NCBI GenBank assembly: GCA_037447655.1
Contig: JBBHKE010000790.1
Coordinates: 1 to 64,000, forward strand
Direction of reading: 5' to 3'
DNA: 64,000 bases
DNA from: Zygnema cylindricum
Taxonomy: Eukaryota > Streptophyta > Zygnematophyceae > Zygnematales > Zygnemataceae
Part shown: positions 11,724-21,429 of the stretch, piece by piece
Layout of the letters: every line of letters begins with the position of its first letter
How positions within the stretch are numbered: the stretch's first letter is position 1
Translations under genes and position numbers: made by a program
The notes under the pieces: generated by a model
What the model was told of the DNA's origin: nothing
Databases searched by the model: none
The model's input: the letters and a program-made list of their open reading frames with translations, nothing else

Positions 11724-11922
11724 CACCGCAAATCGTTATTAGCGCTATGAACTCTATATCGGCGCCCCAAAATTTTGACATTAATACCTTAAATAGAATA
11801 AACTACACTATTTAAGGACGTGGACAAAAATCTGCCACGTCTTCCGGTACTAAATTAGGATAAATGACACTATTTTTTTCTTTACACTAATAATTTCTCA
11901 ACGCTAATAATAATTCGCGGTG
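11724..11922. mobile_element. MITE (M4), 199 bp, TA target duplication, inside A1 gag
   Basis: Terminal inverted repeats of about 22 bp: CACCGCAAATCGTTATTAGC on the left, and GCTAATAATAATTCGCGGTG on the right. Flanked by TA on both sides. The family A copy near 61258 shows the uninterrupted gag (CACTAGCTAAC followed by CAGTTTTCAGAC), so this is a true insertion. It belongs with M2 and M3. Confidence 0.85.
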
Positions 11923-12230
11923 TAGTTTTCAGACTCTAACAATGGCAGTGGCAGTGGTAGAGGTAGTGGTCCTAGAAGGTCACCATTAACCTGTTATTAT
12001 TGTGATGAAAAAGGGCATGTGTTCAGAATGTGTCATGCCTACAAGAGAGCGAAAGCCACAGGAAATTTTCGCTCTGGTTGGGATGAAAGCCGGTTTCCTT
12101 CTTAATCAGGTGGATGACCAACTGCTCTTTTCAATGAACTTAAGGAGGAGGATGTGAGCAACTTTCCCGACAACGATGAAAAGAAATACTTTGCTATGGC
12201 ACAAGCAACGGAAGGCGTGGAGGAAGATGA

Positions 12231-13500
12231 ATGGATAATAGACTCCTGCGCATCTACCCACATGTGACGCAATCGCCATCTATTTGAGAGTATTCAATCA
12301 ATTTCACCCATCAAAATTTATTTTACTGATGATACGTTTGTTGAGTCAAAAGCAAAAGAGAGGGTGAACCTTTGAACCTTAACGTAGAGGGAAAATCTGT
12401 GAAAAGCGTTTTGGAAGATGTGTTACATGTCCCAGTTTTTAAAAGAAACTTTTTCTCTATGTCAGTGGTAGAAAAGAAAGGTTTTACAACAATATATGAG
12501 AATGGAAAGAAAACAGTGAGTAAGAATGGGAAAATAGTTGCAAAGGGATTTGCTGGTGGAAACAATTTGTATCGGTTGAGTCTTGCAAATGATAATGACA
12601 ATGATGTTATGTACTCAAGTGTAATCAGTGATTGTGATTTATGGCATAAACGTTTAGGACATGTGAATTATGATAGATTAGAAAAGATGGTAAATCAAAA
12701 TATGGTGGAAGGTGTAAAAATTAGTAAGAAACCAGCATCAAATGTATGTGATGGTTGTGCAATGGGAAAAATTCATAAGTTGCCTTTCCCTTCGCAAACT
12801 GATCATAGAAGTAGCAGGGTTCTAGAACTAATTTATTCAGATGTATGGGGGCCATCTAGGTATCCATCTGTGGGAGGTGCCAAGTTTATGCTTACCTTTA
12901 TTGATGACTATAGTAGATTTACTACAGTTTATTTTTTGAAAAGTGAGGATGAAGTTTTTCAAAATTTAAGGAGTATAAGGCTTAGGTTAAAAACCTGCAT
13001 GAGAGAAAGATAGCGGGATTCAGATCTGATAATGGAGGGGAGTACATTTCTAATGAGTTTGCAGTTTTCTAAAATTGCATGGTATCTCACGTCAGCTAAC
13101 CGTTCTTTATTCTCCAGAACAAAACGGTGTTTCAGAGAGGATGAATAGGACCATATCAGAGTGTGCTAGGAGAATGATGGTTGATATCGACATAGATTTC
13201 AAATTTTGGGCAGAGGCTATGAATTGTGCAGCTTCTGTGAGAAACAGGCTAGAAACTAGAGTAGTAAAGAATAAAACACCTTACAAAATGTGGACAGGAC
13301 AAAAACCAGATGTAAGTCACTTCAAAGTTTTTGGATTTAACATTTTCTTGCTAGATAATGATCAACAAAAATGGAAATTAGAGCCAAAAGGCATACCAGG
13401 TGTATTTTTAGGGTATGATGATCATGCCAAGGGTTATAAAGTATATGACATTTAGAGAAATAGAGTTGTGGTAGCTAGAAAAACATCATAGTGAAAGATG
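12231..13500 (+). pseudogene. A1 protease and integrase region
   Basis: The protease active site reads WIIDSCASTHM, where DSGAS or DTGAS is expected, followed by a stop codon in place of the usual Cys. The integrase follows: zinc-binding GAG-pre-integrase segment LWHKRLGHVNYDRL with CDGCAMGKIHKLPF; core aspartates in SDVWGP and FIDDYSRF; the RSDNGGEY segment (in another frame around 13020); and the catalytic Glu in SPEQNGVSERMNRT near 13120. The C-terminal part runs through WTGQKPDVSHFKVFG to about 13455. Frameshifts near 12360 and 13010, and stops after 13060, break it. Confidence 0.85.
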
Positions 13501-13849
13501 AGGGATAATGAATAGATGTATTTAGTCAGCGTACAGATGAAAAGAAAGATCGAAGTGTTGATTATATCTTTTTAAAGGAAAATCCCATGTTTTTCAAGAA
13601 AAATGTAGAAAATACATCTACATTAGCTCAAAGTGACTTACTATCATCTCCTTCACGAGAAACAGGAAGTGTTATGCCCAAAAGAGTTGCAAACTCTCCT
13701 TTACCTCAAGCTTAAACTGAATCACAAGAAAAATCACATGTATCGACGAGGAGGACCCAACTATCTATACCAACATCAGAATTTTGAGGTGGAGTTAGGC
13801 GAAGTGCACGACTCAGGGGAGAAAATGCAGCCTTTGCTCATTCTGCACA

Positions 13850-14733
13850 CATAGAAGAGCCTTTAACATTGAAAGAAGCTTTTTCGAGTAATGAAAGAGA
13901 ACATTGGGTGGAAGCCGTCAATGAGGAAATGAAGTCCATCATGGAGGCCTAAACTTGGGATTTGGTGGAACTTCCTCCAGGAAGAAAGGCTATTGGGAGT
14001 AAATGGGTGTTTAAATTAAAATTGAACCCAGAAAATACCATAGACAGGTATGAGGCTCGCCTGGTTGCTAAGGGATATAATCAAAATGAGGGGATAGATT
14101 ATGAAGAAATTTTTCACTAGTTGTAAGGTTTCCATCTGTTCGCATCTTTCTTACATTAGCTGCCATAGAGAATTTTGACATCCATCAAATGGATGTAAAA
14201 AATGCCTTTTTGAATGGTGATTTAGATGAGGGCATTTATATGAATCAACGTGAGGGTTATGAGGAAGTAGGAAAAGAAAATCTTGTGTGCAGACTTTTAA
14301 AATCTTTGTATGGCTTAAAACATGCCTTTAGGCAATGGAACTGAAAGTAAGATGAGTTATTGACAAGATTAGAATTTACAAGAATTAGCTCAGATCATTC
14401 AGTATATGTGATGTGTGGTGATAATCCTGATGAGGTGATACTCATTGTTGTGTATGATGATGATTTGCTGCTAATTATTATGACTAAAGATGGAATTGCT
14501 AGAGTAAAACATGCTTTTAATTCACAATTTGAAATGAAAGATTTGGGTGAGGCAAAATATATCCTTGGTATACAAATTCAAAGAGATAGAGAAAAGAAAA
14601 TCATTAGGGTAACTCAAAAGGAAGCGATAGGAAACATGTTGGAAAAAATTGGCTTGGCTGATGCCAAAGGTTGTGCAACTCCTATGGAGAATAAGCAAAA
14701 ACTTGATGGAATAGAGCATGAGTGTGAGTCATA
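13850..14733 (+). pseudogene. A1 reverse transcriptase
   Basis: Copia-type RT. Seen in order: [89 protein letters not shown], and the catalytic box. The box reads VYDDDLLLI, where YVDD is expected, so a Val-to-Asp change sits at the second position. Stops occur at about 13951, 14118 and 14341, and frameshifts occur between segments. It ends in LGEAKYILGIQIQRDR and TQKEAIGNMLEK. Confidence 0.85.
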
Positions 14734-14769
14734 ACAGATGAGGAACTCAGTGCAGAAGAGCAAAAATTT

Positions 14770-15438
14770 ATGTCCCAAGTACCATACAGACAAGTGGTAG
14801 GAAGTCTGATTTACTTCATGAATTGCACTAGGCCCGATATAGCTGCAGCTGTTGGTTTGTTGAGTAGAAATCTACAAATTCCACGAAAAAGAGATTGGGA
14901 GGCAGCAAAAAGGGTCTTAAGATATCTTGTTGGGACCAGAAATCTTTGGCTTACTTTGGGAGGGGACAAGGTTAACATTAATGCTTGGAGTGATGCTAGC
15001 TATGGTGATGTGCCTAGTAGGAAGTCTACAACTGGGTATGTCATTCAGATTGGAAGTCGAACTTGTAGTTGGAGTAGTAAACTTCAAAAGGTCATGGCTC
15101 AATCTATTATGGAAGCCGAATACATGGCTGCGAGTGCAGCCTTGAAAGAGCTGCTATCGATTAAGGCATTTCTTGAAGAATTGGGTTTTACACAAAACGA
15201 GACACAAATAATGTGGTGCGACAATCAGGCAGCCATTTCTGTGGCTACAAACCCAAGTCACCATTTTAAGAGTAAACATATAGACATTCGGTTACATTTG
15301 GTACGAGAGAAAGCATTTGCAAAAGTGTTCAAACTATGTTATTTGCATGATGAGAAAATGGTTGCGGAAAAGTTGACAAAAGCCTTTCACGCTCCTAAGT
15401 TAGAGTACTGCAGAAAAGCATGTGGTCTAAGTGAGTAA
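14770..15438 (+). pseudogene. A1 RNase H domain, open for 222 codons
   Basis: Copia RNase H, which degrades the RNA of the cDNA hybrid. It starts in the RT-RNase H connection (VVGSLIYFMNCTRPDIAAAVG). It shows the catalytic acidic set in context: WSDASYGD, MEAEYMAA, and WCDNQAAIS with SHHFKSKHIDIR. It ends ACGLSE just before the polypurine tract. The frame itself is intact, but it depends on the broken upstream polyprotein. An Ile replaces Thr in AQSIMEAEY. Confidence 0.85.
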
Positions 15439-15460
15439 GTCTTCTAAAGCTTAAGGGGAG

Positions 15461-16151
15461 TATTGAAAAGTAAGCTTTAGTAAGTTTTAGAAATTTGAGT
15501 CTAGGACTTAGATTTATTTTGGAATACCAATTGTTCAATATTGACCAAATTTAGTGTAGATTTCTTTTGTAGTATCTACACGAATAGTTATCTTGAAGTA
15601 AATTAGTGTGTAAGGGCGCCAATGAATGTGGACGTGATAAGAATCACCCGGATTTTTAGGGTATAGATATTGTTAGTGGACAATTCTAGTCCAAACACTT
15701 AGATTTTTGTCATTAGGCTGTTTGGTGAACCCTGTACATACATTTTAAATGTTTTCTAGAAATTTTGAGTATTTAGTTCAATTAAGATTGATTAATTCGA
15801 CACAGAATGTACATTCTACATATGAGTTAAGGAAATGAGAGCACTAAGTGCAGTTTAAGGTGTTTTGTGCTCTATTGTCTTTGATTTGCTTGTAGTTCAT
15901 GCTTTGTTTGGTTGAAAGACCTCTATCATTTTGAGTTACATATCTTACACTATAGATCTAGTCTACTAGGCATTTCTCTTTGGGTTTGCTTCTGCTAAGA
16001 TGTCGGATAATGGCTCAGCTCCTGCGACAAGTGCTCCTATTAGCCCTAGTGTTCCACCTGCTCCTCCACGGACGAATATCCCAGCTGGTGCAAGTGTGAC
16101 TCCTAGTGGGAGTGGATCACAGCCGAGTCTAAATGTCCATGACCTTCAACA
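15461..16151 (+). repeat. 3' LTR of A1 (691 bp), preceded by polypurine tract 15449-15460
   Basis: Same start and end as the 5' LTR. It carries a second gag start at 16000 and 50 codons up to LQQ. The match to internal gag stops exactly at CTTCAACA, where the flanking GGGAC begins. Confidence 0.92.
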
Positions 16152-16156
16152 GGGAC

Positions 16157-16439
16157 CACCTGATGGAATATTACATTCATGGATTTTTTGATTGAAATTT
16201 ACTCTTAGTAAGCGTGTTCGCATAATTAGTGGCAACGCGTGATGAACAAGAGCTGTTACTACAAATCTATAAAGGTTTTCGAGGTTCTTCGTAAACCAAA
16301 ATGAAACAATAGACGTATGATTTCCTCTTTTCCCATCCTTTACTCGGTCCATCAAGCCACTTTGTGACCAACATTCTCAAAAGTGAACGTCGGTCACAAA
16401 TTGGCCGTGTATAATTTTTTTTGGTAAAGTAAAAGTTCC
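16157..16439. other. Flank between A1 and LTR-B3, nothing recognised
   Basis: About 280 bp of AT-rich sequence without coding or repeat features that I can assign. The 3' end of the neighbouring minus-strand LTR is not clear and may start anywhere between about 16380 and 16460. Confidence 0.3.
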
Positions 16440-17186
16440 GCGATGGTTAAGTGATCACAGACTGACAACTCCCAAAGTTTCAGCTCAATTGATCTACCAT
16501 ACACTAAGATATGCAACTCAAAAGTTTCCCAAAAACAGTTTGCAGATTACACACTCTGGAAGTCTGGATACTTAAAATGTTCTACGTCCTAAGTCTTATA
16601 CTCTTCACTCAGTTGTCCTACTACATAGTGCTGTACCGCCGATACAAGTGTTCCAAAACGATACATCCAAAAGAACTAAACTGCCACTAAGGTCTAAGTG
16701 CACCTACTTACGCTAAGAACTAATCTATCACTGTACACTCAATATGACTGAGAATCCTATACACGTGATTTGATCAAATACTTGTCGCCTGGCTAAGTGA
16801 ATCTCGTCTGTTGACTTGATTCAGATCAACCCCAGTAGCGCAGTCCAATTCCTGATTATATTTAAATATCCGCAGCTTCGTAGTAGCTGCGTTATCACAT
16901 ACAAATGTTAGCCGCAGCTGCGTTTGTCCTGTTGCGTCACAACTGCGTTGTCATGTACCAAAATATCCGCAGTTGGGTTTGACCCGTTGCGTCGCAGGTT
17001 GCGTTTGTCCGTACAGACCATATCAAAAATAACCGCAGTTGCGCTTGTTCCATCTGCGTCGCAGCTGCGTTGTCGGTACCATTCAAAAACCTGCACTGTG
17101 ATTCAAGTGACGACGCGTGTCCATATAGATCTATTTTTCTGCCGTCTTATAAATTTGCTGAGACGTAAAGCTTTCCAAAAACAACA
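16440..17186 (-). repeat. LTR, family B (B3), 3' end lost
   Basis: In minus orientation it starts TGTTGTTTTTGGAAAGC at 17186, as other B LTRs do. It contains the GCAGCTGCG palindrome array at about 16870-17080 and the stretch with TGTACCGCCGATACAAGTG. The MSTSTTT end is absent. It interrupts the gag of element D2. Confidence 0.7.
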
Positions 17187-17450
17187 GAAAATACTATTGA
17201 GATCCAAAGAGGAGTAAAGAGTGGTTAAGCATTGGCCGGTGGGAATAACTAAAAGAATGAGGATTTTAAGAAACCCCATGGAAATTTTGAGAAGGAGGGA
17301 GAAGAAAACAATCGGATGACTCCGGATCTCGGACCCAAAAAGGCTTTGTCATTATTCTATGAAGCCGGGCACTTCATGGCCGTGTGTACTAGATTGACGG
17401 AGTTGAGGCTTAAAGAGGGAAATATTGATGGATCAGTTAGAAGAAAGAAG
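17187..17450 (+). pseudogene. D2 gag fragment around the zinc knuckle
   Basis: Matches D1 gag: ENTIEIQRG, then GPKKALSLFYEAGHFMAVCTRLTELRLKE, against GPRPPKGLCHFC and its following residues in D1. The first two zinc-knuckle cysteines are lost (LFYEAGHFMAVC). The text breaks at 17450 in RRKK and resumes at 24713 with KKALVATEV, so the intervening 7.26 kb is an insertion. Confidence 0.75.
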
Positions 17451-18151
17451 TGTTATTATACAACCATTCGTGCAAGTGGAGGTGCAGTAGTAGTAGTAGA
17501 AGTTGACATGATACACTTTTAGAAGCTATCAATAATCCTACCAAACAGCTGTTTTAAGTCTTTACCAACTCTTATAAAAGCATCAAAAATTCACAAAACT
17601 CTATCAAAATATAGAACAACATAAATACTGACAACTTCTAATGTTTCAGTACAATTTACCGAACAATGCTCATGATAAAATACTTAAAAGTTTCGCAAAA
17701 ATTGTATGCATATTTACTACTTAGAAGTCTGGATACATAAATGCTCTAAGTGCTAAGTCTTATACTCTCGGTGTTGTACCGCCGATATAAGTGTACGTGA
17801 GAGGTACGTCCAAAATCAACCCGCGTACTAAGATCTATATATTCCTAATACTACCAACCCAATCTACCATCGTACAATCAATATTACTCATAATCTATCC
17901 TAAGTGATTGTACAAATTTTTGTCAGCTGAGTCACTTGTGATACTCTCATGAATCTCGTACGTTGACTTGATTCATATCAATCGCACTTGCATTGTCTCG
18001 TACCGAATTACATTCATATCACCCGCGGCTACGTTGTGCCATACTGAATCACATCCAAGATAACTGCAGTTGCGTTGTCTGTACGGATCATATCTAAAAT
18101 AACCGCAACTGCGTTGTTCTGTCTGCGTCGCAGCTGCGTTCTTCTATCTGC
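17451..18151 (-). repeat. 3' LTR remnant of B1
   Basis: Its gag-start end (MSTSTTTA in minus frame from 17506) lies at the left boundary with D2. The GCAGTTGCG array is at about 18000-18140. The LTR start is missing because it abuts LTR-B5 at 18151/18152. Confidence 0.75.
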
Positions 18152-18890
18152 TGTTGATTTTGGAAAGCTTCAAGTCTCGCTATATTAGTAGAATGGTAGA
18201 AAGGTAGTAATTTGAAGGTTAAGGATATGTGTCATCAGTTGAGTACAATACAGGTCAACGCAACTACTATGTAGACAGAGCACCGCAGGTGCTATGCAGA
18301 CAAAGCAGCGCAGCAGGGAAGCTGTGACACAGACAAGACAACGCAGCTGCGGTTACTCTAGATATGATCCGTACGGACAACGCACAGGCTATTATCTTGG
18401 ATATAATTCGGTACGGGACAACGCAGCTGCGATTGATATGAATCAAGTCAACGGACCTCAATTTAGTGGGTAGCTCAGTGGTAGCTTAGTGGTAGCTAAG
18501 TGGTAGCTCGACAAATTAGTACTAGCTTGGAAGCTTGACGTACCTCTCAGGTCACTAGTATCGTGGGTACAACACAAGTATAAAACTTAGGACTCAGAAC
18601 ACATTATGTATTCAGACTTCCAAGTAGTAAACTGCAAACAGTTTTTGGGAAACTTCATAGTATTATATCTTGAGTGTTGTCGGGTCAATTCTGCTGAGAC
18701 TTTGGGAGTTGTCAGTGTTTATGCTACTCTATATTCTAATAGAATTTTGTGAGTTTTGGATGGTTGTAAAAGATTTGGTGAGCACTTGAAAACAATTGTT
18801 TGATAGAATTCTTGATAGCTTCTGAGAGTGTATCATATCTACTTTAACCACTACTGCTGCTCCTCCACCTCCACCGGTGGTCGTAGAACA
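18152..18890 (+). repeat. LTR, family B (B5), plus orientation, 739 bp
   Basis: Starts TGTTGATTTTGGAAAGC and ends TCGTAGAACA. A TATA-like TATAAAAC is near 18571. The gag start codon is mutated (ATATCTACTTT instead of ATGTCTACTTC). It lies head to head with the B1 3' LTR. Confidence 0.8.
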
Positions 18891-19605
18891 TTAACTTTAT
18901 TATGTTGGTGTTCATGGTATTATGATGTGGCATAAAAGGCTTGGCCATGTGAATCTAGATAAGTTAAGAGAGATGAAAAAGATGGGAGTGGTGGAAGGGA
19001 TTTTGTTCAGAGAGAGTGATAATATATGTGATTGTAGTGGATGTGCGTAAGGTAAAACAGATAGATTACCTTTTCCTAAAATAGGCACCTATAAGGGAGA
19101 AAAAAATTTAGATCTAGTACACACAGATATTTGGGAACCTGCTAAAGTGCTCTCACCGAGGGGAAGGGATTTATGATGACTATCAATGATGATTAGTCTC
19201 GGTATTCTTTGGTGTATTTTTTGAAAAACAAGTCAAAACCTTAGGATTGTTTTAGACAATATAAAGCATGGAGTGAAAAACTCCATGAATTTGCAATCAA
19301 GAGAATAAGGAGTGACAATGGTGGGGAGTATACTTCTAACCAGTTTGATGATTTTCTGAGGGATGATGGAGTCCAACACCATAAAGACAGTTCCTGAAAA
19401 CCCGGAACAGAATGGGGTAGCTGAAAGGTTATATAGAACACTAAGTGATAGTGCTAGAAGCATGTTGTCACATAAAAAAAAAAGAAAAAAGTTCAGGGCT
19501 GAGGCTCTAAATTGTGCATTTAATATTAAGAATAAAATAGGATCAAGATCAGTAGAATCTACTTTGTACGAGATCTGGACAGGTAGCAAACTAGATGCAG
19601 AAGTG
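18891..19605 (+). pseudogene. D-type integrase fragment (D3)
   Basis: Plus-strand remnant starting in the GAG-pre-integrase domain (MMWHKRLGHVNLDKLREMKK, then CDCSGCA and a stop). It continues through VHTDIWEPAKV and, in other frames, to NPEQNGVAERLYRTLSDSARS and LYEIWTGSKLD. Close to the same region at 61970-62660. Numerous stops and frameshifts. It begins exactly after LTR-B5 and stops where C1 gag begins. Confidence 0.8.
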
Positions 19606-20538
19606 ACATAATCCTCCTCGAGAAGTTCCTCTCCCTGTCTATCAAATCTGCCACCTCTTTGTCCTCTTCCACCAAAGTTTCGATAGGGATCTTTCCCTTT
19701 CTCCTCATCACGCTTCCGCCAATCAGCTCTTGCAGACAATGCTTGAACACTTGGACTCCCTCTCCTAAGCTCAATGGTGCTTTCTATCACTAAAATCATT
19801 TCCACTGTGTTATCCCAATTCCAATTGCTATCTCCCATGTCCTTCAATTGGTTAATGATATTCTCATACTCTTCAGGTAGTTTCATCATTAATGTGTTCA
19901 CTCTTTGTCTCTCAAACCATGAGTTACCTGCACTCTCTAGCTCTCCAAATAATGCTCCTAAATCATTGCAATAATTATTCATACTTCCTCCTTTATATGT
20001 ATAAGCTGCAATCTTATTTTCGGCCAACTGTTGTTGCTGCAATGATCCACTCTTACATTTGTTAACTAGTGATATCCAAATCTGAGATGAAGATTTGACA
20101 TGCATAAGGGGAATGGCAATGCCCTTTGCTACACTTTTAAGAATTAAGAGCTTAGCAACCTTGTCTTTCTAGTTCCACTTTTCATACTCTGATCTTTCGA
20201 TCTGAACCCATGTCGCCGTTTTTGGTGGTGTTGTTCCCGGTATCACCTTCGGCAATGGTGTCAGTTGAGTTGCAACTCCTCCCTTTTCTCCTTCCATGAC
20301 AATCTCCTATCCTTCCTAATCTTCATTCTCGGTGATCGTGGCAGCTGTTCTACCAACTGTAGAGGCAGAGGTGCCAGAAAAACGTGTCCCTTCAAACCCA
20401 GGTGGAGGTGGGCATCGAATTTGTCTAGACACTATGCCCCATAGATGCTTCTCAAATAGTTCTCCCTCCATCATCATTTCCCAATAAAGAAAGTCTGATC
20501 TATCAAAAATTGGCGCCCTAGAGGGTGGGCCCATAACC
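19606..20538 (-). pseudogene. C1 gag
   Basis: Capsid protein. The start codon lies in the LTR (ATGGAGACCACA) but codon 5 is TAA where C2 has GAA. Then MGPPSRAPIFDRSDFLYWEMMMEGELFEKHLWGIV. Further on, in a continuous 290-codon frame from 20105: SSQIWISLVNKCKSGSLQQQQ, YTYKGGSMNNYCNDL, QRVNTLMMKLPEEYENII, STIELRRGSPSVQAL, and an Arg/Gly-rich basic stretch. It breaks just before the zinc knuckle. A stop lies at about 20171, and the reading frame changes between segments. Confidence 0.8.
20524..20538 (-). promoter_or_regulatory. Primer-binding site of C1
   Basis: GGTTATGGGCCCACC on the minus strand directly follows the LTR end. It is an exact 15-base complement of the plant initiator-Met tRNA anticodon arm and lies in frame in gag (VMGPP). 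Confidence 0.8.
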
Positions 20539-21429
20539 TGAAATTATGTGGTCTCCATTGACCCACAGAATGAGCAGCCAATGTAAAGCCTCTAGGATAA
20601 TATTTGCCCCTTCTACTTTCCCGCTGAATAAGCGCCACCCGGGCACACAAATATTCTAACCACTCTCACACTTGTGAGGACAAGACTCCCTTGAGTCAAA
20701 CGCAAAAAATAATTAGTGAATTTGCTCCCCTGAGTAGTAAGTTATGGCTGGTGAAAGATGACCTTTATAGTTACAAGCTCTCTTAGAGAGAGAGGTACCT
20801 AAATATTTTCTAAGTCTCGGTCTGCCTACTCACGACTACCTACTACTAAACCCTAGTCCAATATGAACACTATATAGTAGAAGAAGGTATAATGGGCGAT
20901 GTACTTATTGTACGTCCATTGTACGACAAGGTCTACAAGGTGACACCCGTCAAATCGGAAGCCATAGTTCCTCTCCCCATCTTCTCAGGTTTCAAATAAT
21001 GTGGCGCCACGTGGCACAGCGTGACGCTATCTCCGTATGCCGCCAAAAGCTCACTTCGCGTGGCGACTATAATGCCGGCCGTTTGATCAAATTATATTTT
21101 ACACGGTTCAGATTCGCGTACATGTAGGAATTGCTCCTTTTGGTTAGTCTGCTGTTAATTAGCTGTTGCGTTAATGTTTATATATTTATGAAACCCGTCA
21201 CGTGTATCGTTTCGTAACGCCTTAATGGTTAAGGCGTTAGGCTATAGAGAATCTAGAGGTCGCAGGTTCAAATCTAGACTTAGGCATCATTTTAGTAAAA
21301 TACCCTTTACTTCAAAAACTGCCACTTTCTAAATATGGCGGCAGCCATGGCGCGCCTTTGATCCTCACTCTTTTTCTTTAAAGCAAAACTAAATTAGGGA
21401 AGTGAACTATTAATTACCTCTTTTCAACA
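20539..21429 (-). repeat. 5' LTR of C1 (891 bp)
   Basis: In minus orientation it starts TGTTGAAAAGAGGTAATTAA and ends AATTTCA. It holds a GTAC-rich block near 20900-20935 and, antisense, a tRNA-like cassette at 21211-21287. Confidence 0.85.
21211..21287 (+). other. tRNA-like cassette in C1 LTR (antisense to the element)
   Basis: A-box-like CTTAATGGTTAAGGC at 21221-21235 and B-box GGTTCAAATCT at 21265-21275. A D-stem ACGC/GCGT can form. The acceptor stem does not pair, so this is not a functional tRNA gene by sequence. Confidence 0.6.

Larger units (their letters stand above)
10981..12230 (+). pseudogene. A1 gag (copia-type capsid, zinc knuckle)
   Basis: Structural protein that packages element RNA. 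Translation would start at 10981 inside the LTR with a Ser/Pro/Ala-rich head (MSDNGSALAAS). It then runs over the primer-binding site into PKLPIFDGTDYLYWEDML, typical of plant copia capsid N-termini. The first stop is at 11398-11400, a second follows 11676, and a MITE interrupts at 11724-11922. Beyond the MITE lie a Gly/Ser/Arg-rich linker and an intact zinc knuckle CYYCDEKGHVFRMC near 11990-12035 (CX2CX4HX4C). The family A copy at 60518 keeps the same order and confirms the uninterrupted structure. Confidence 0.85.
10445..16151 (+). mobile_element. Ty1/copia retrotransposon A1, structurally complete, coding regions broken
   Basis: Both LTRs are present (10445-11132 and 15461-16151), flanked by a perfect 5-bp target duplication GGGAC at 10440-10444 and 16152-16156. 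The order gag, protease, integrase, reverse transcriptase, RNase H is the Ty1/copia order. A polypurine tract TTAAGGGGAG precedes the 3' LTR. Stops in gag, protease and RT, plus a MITE in gag, make it non-functional. The LTRs differ at several scattered positions, so the insertion is not recent. Confidence 0.92.
19606..21429 (-). mobile_element. Truncated Ty1/copia element C1 (5' LTR plus gag)
   Basis: Minus-strand 5' end of a family C element. The LTR is 20539-21429 and the gag runs to 19606, where the sequence breaks off. It inserted into the B1 internal region between integrase and RT. Closely related to C2. Confidence 0.8.
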
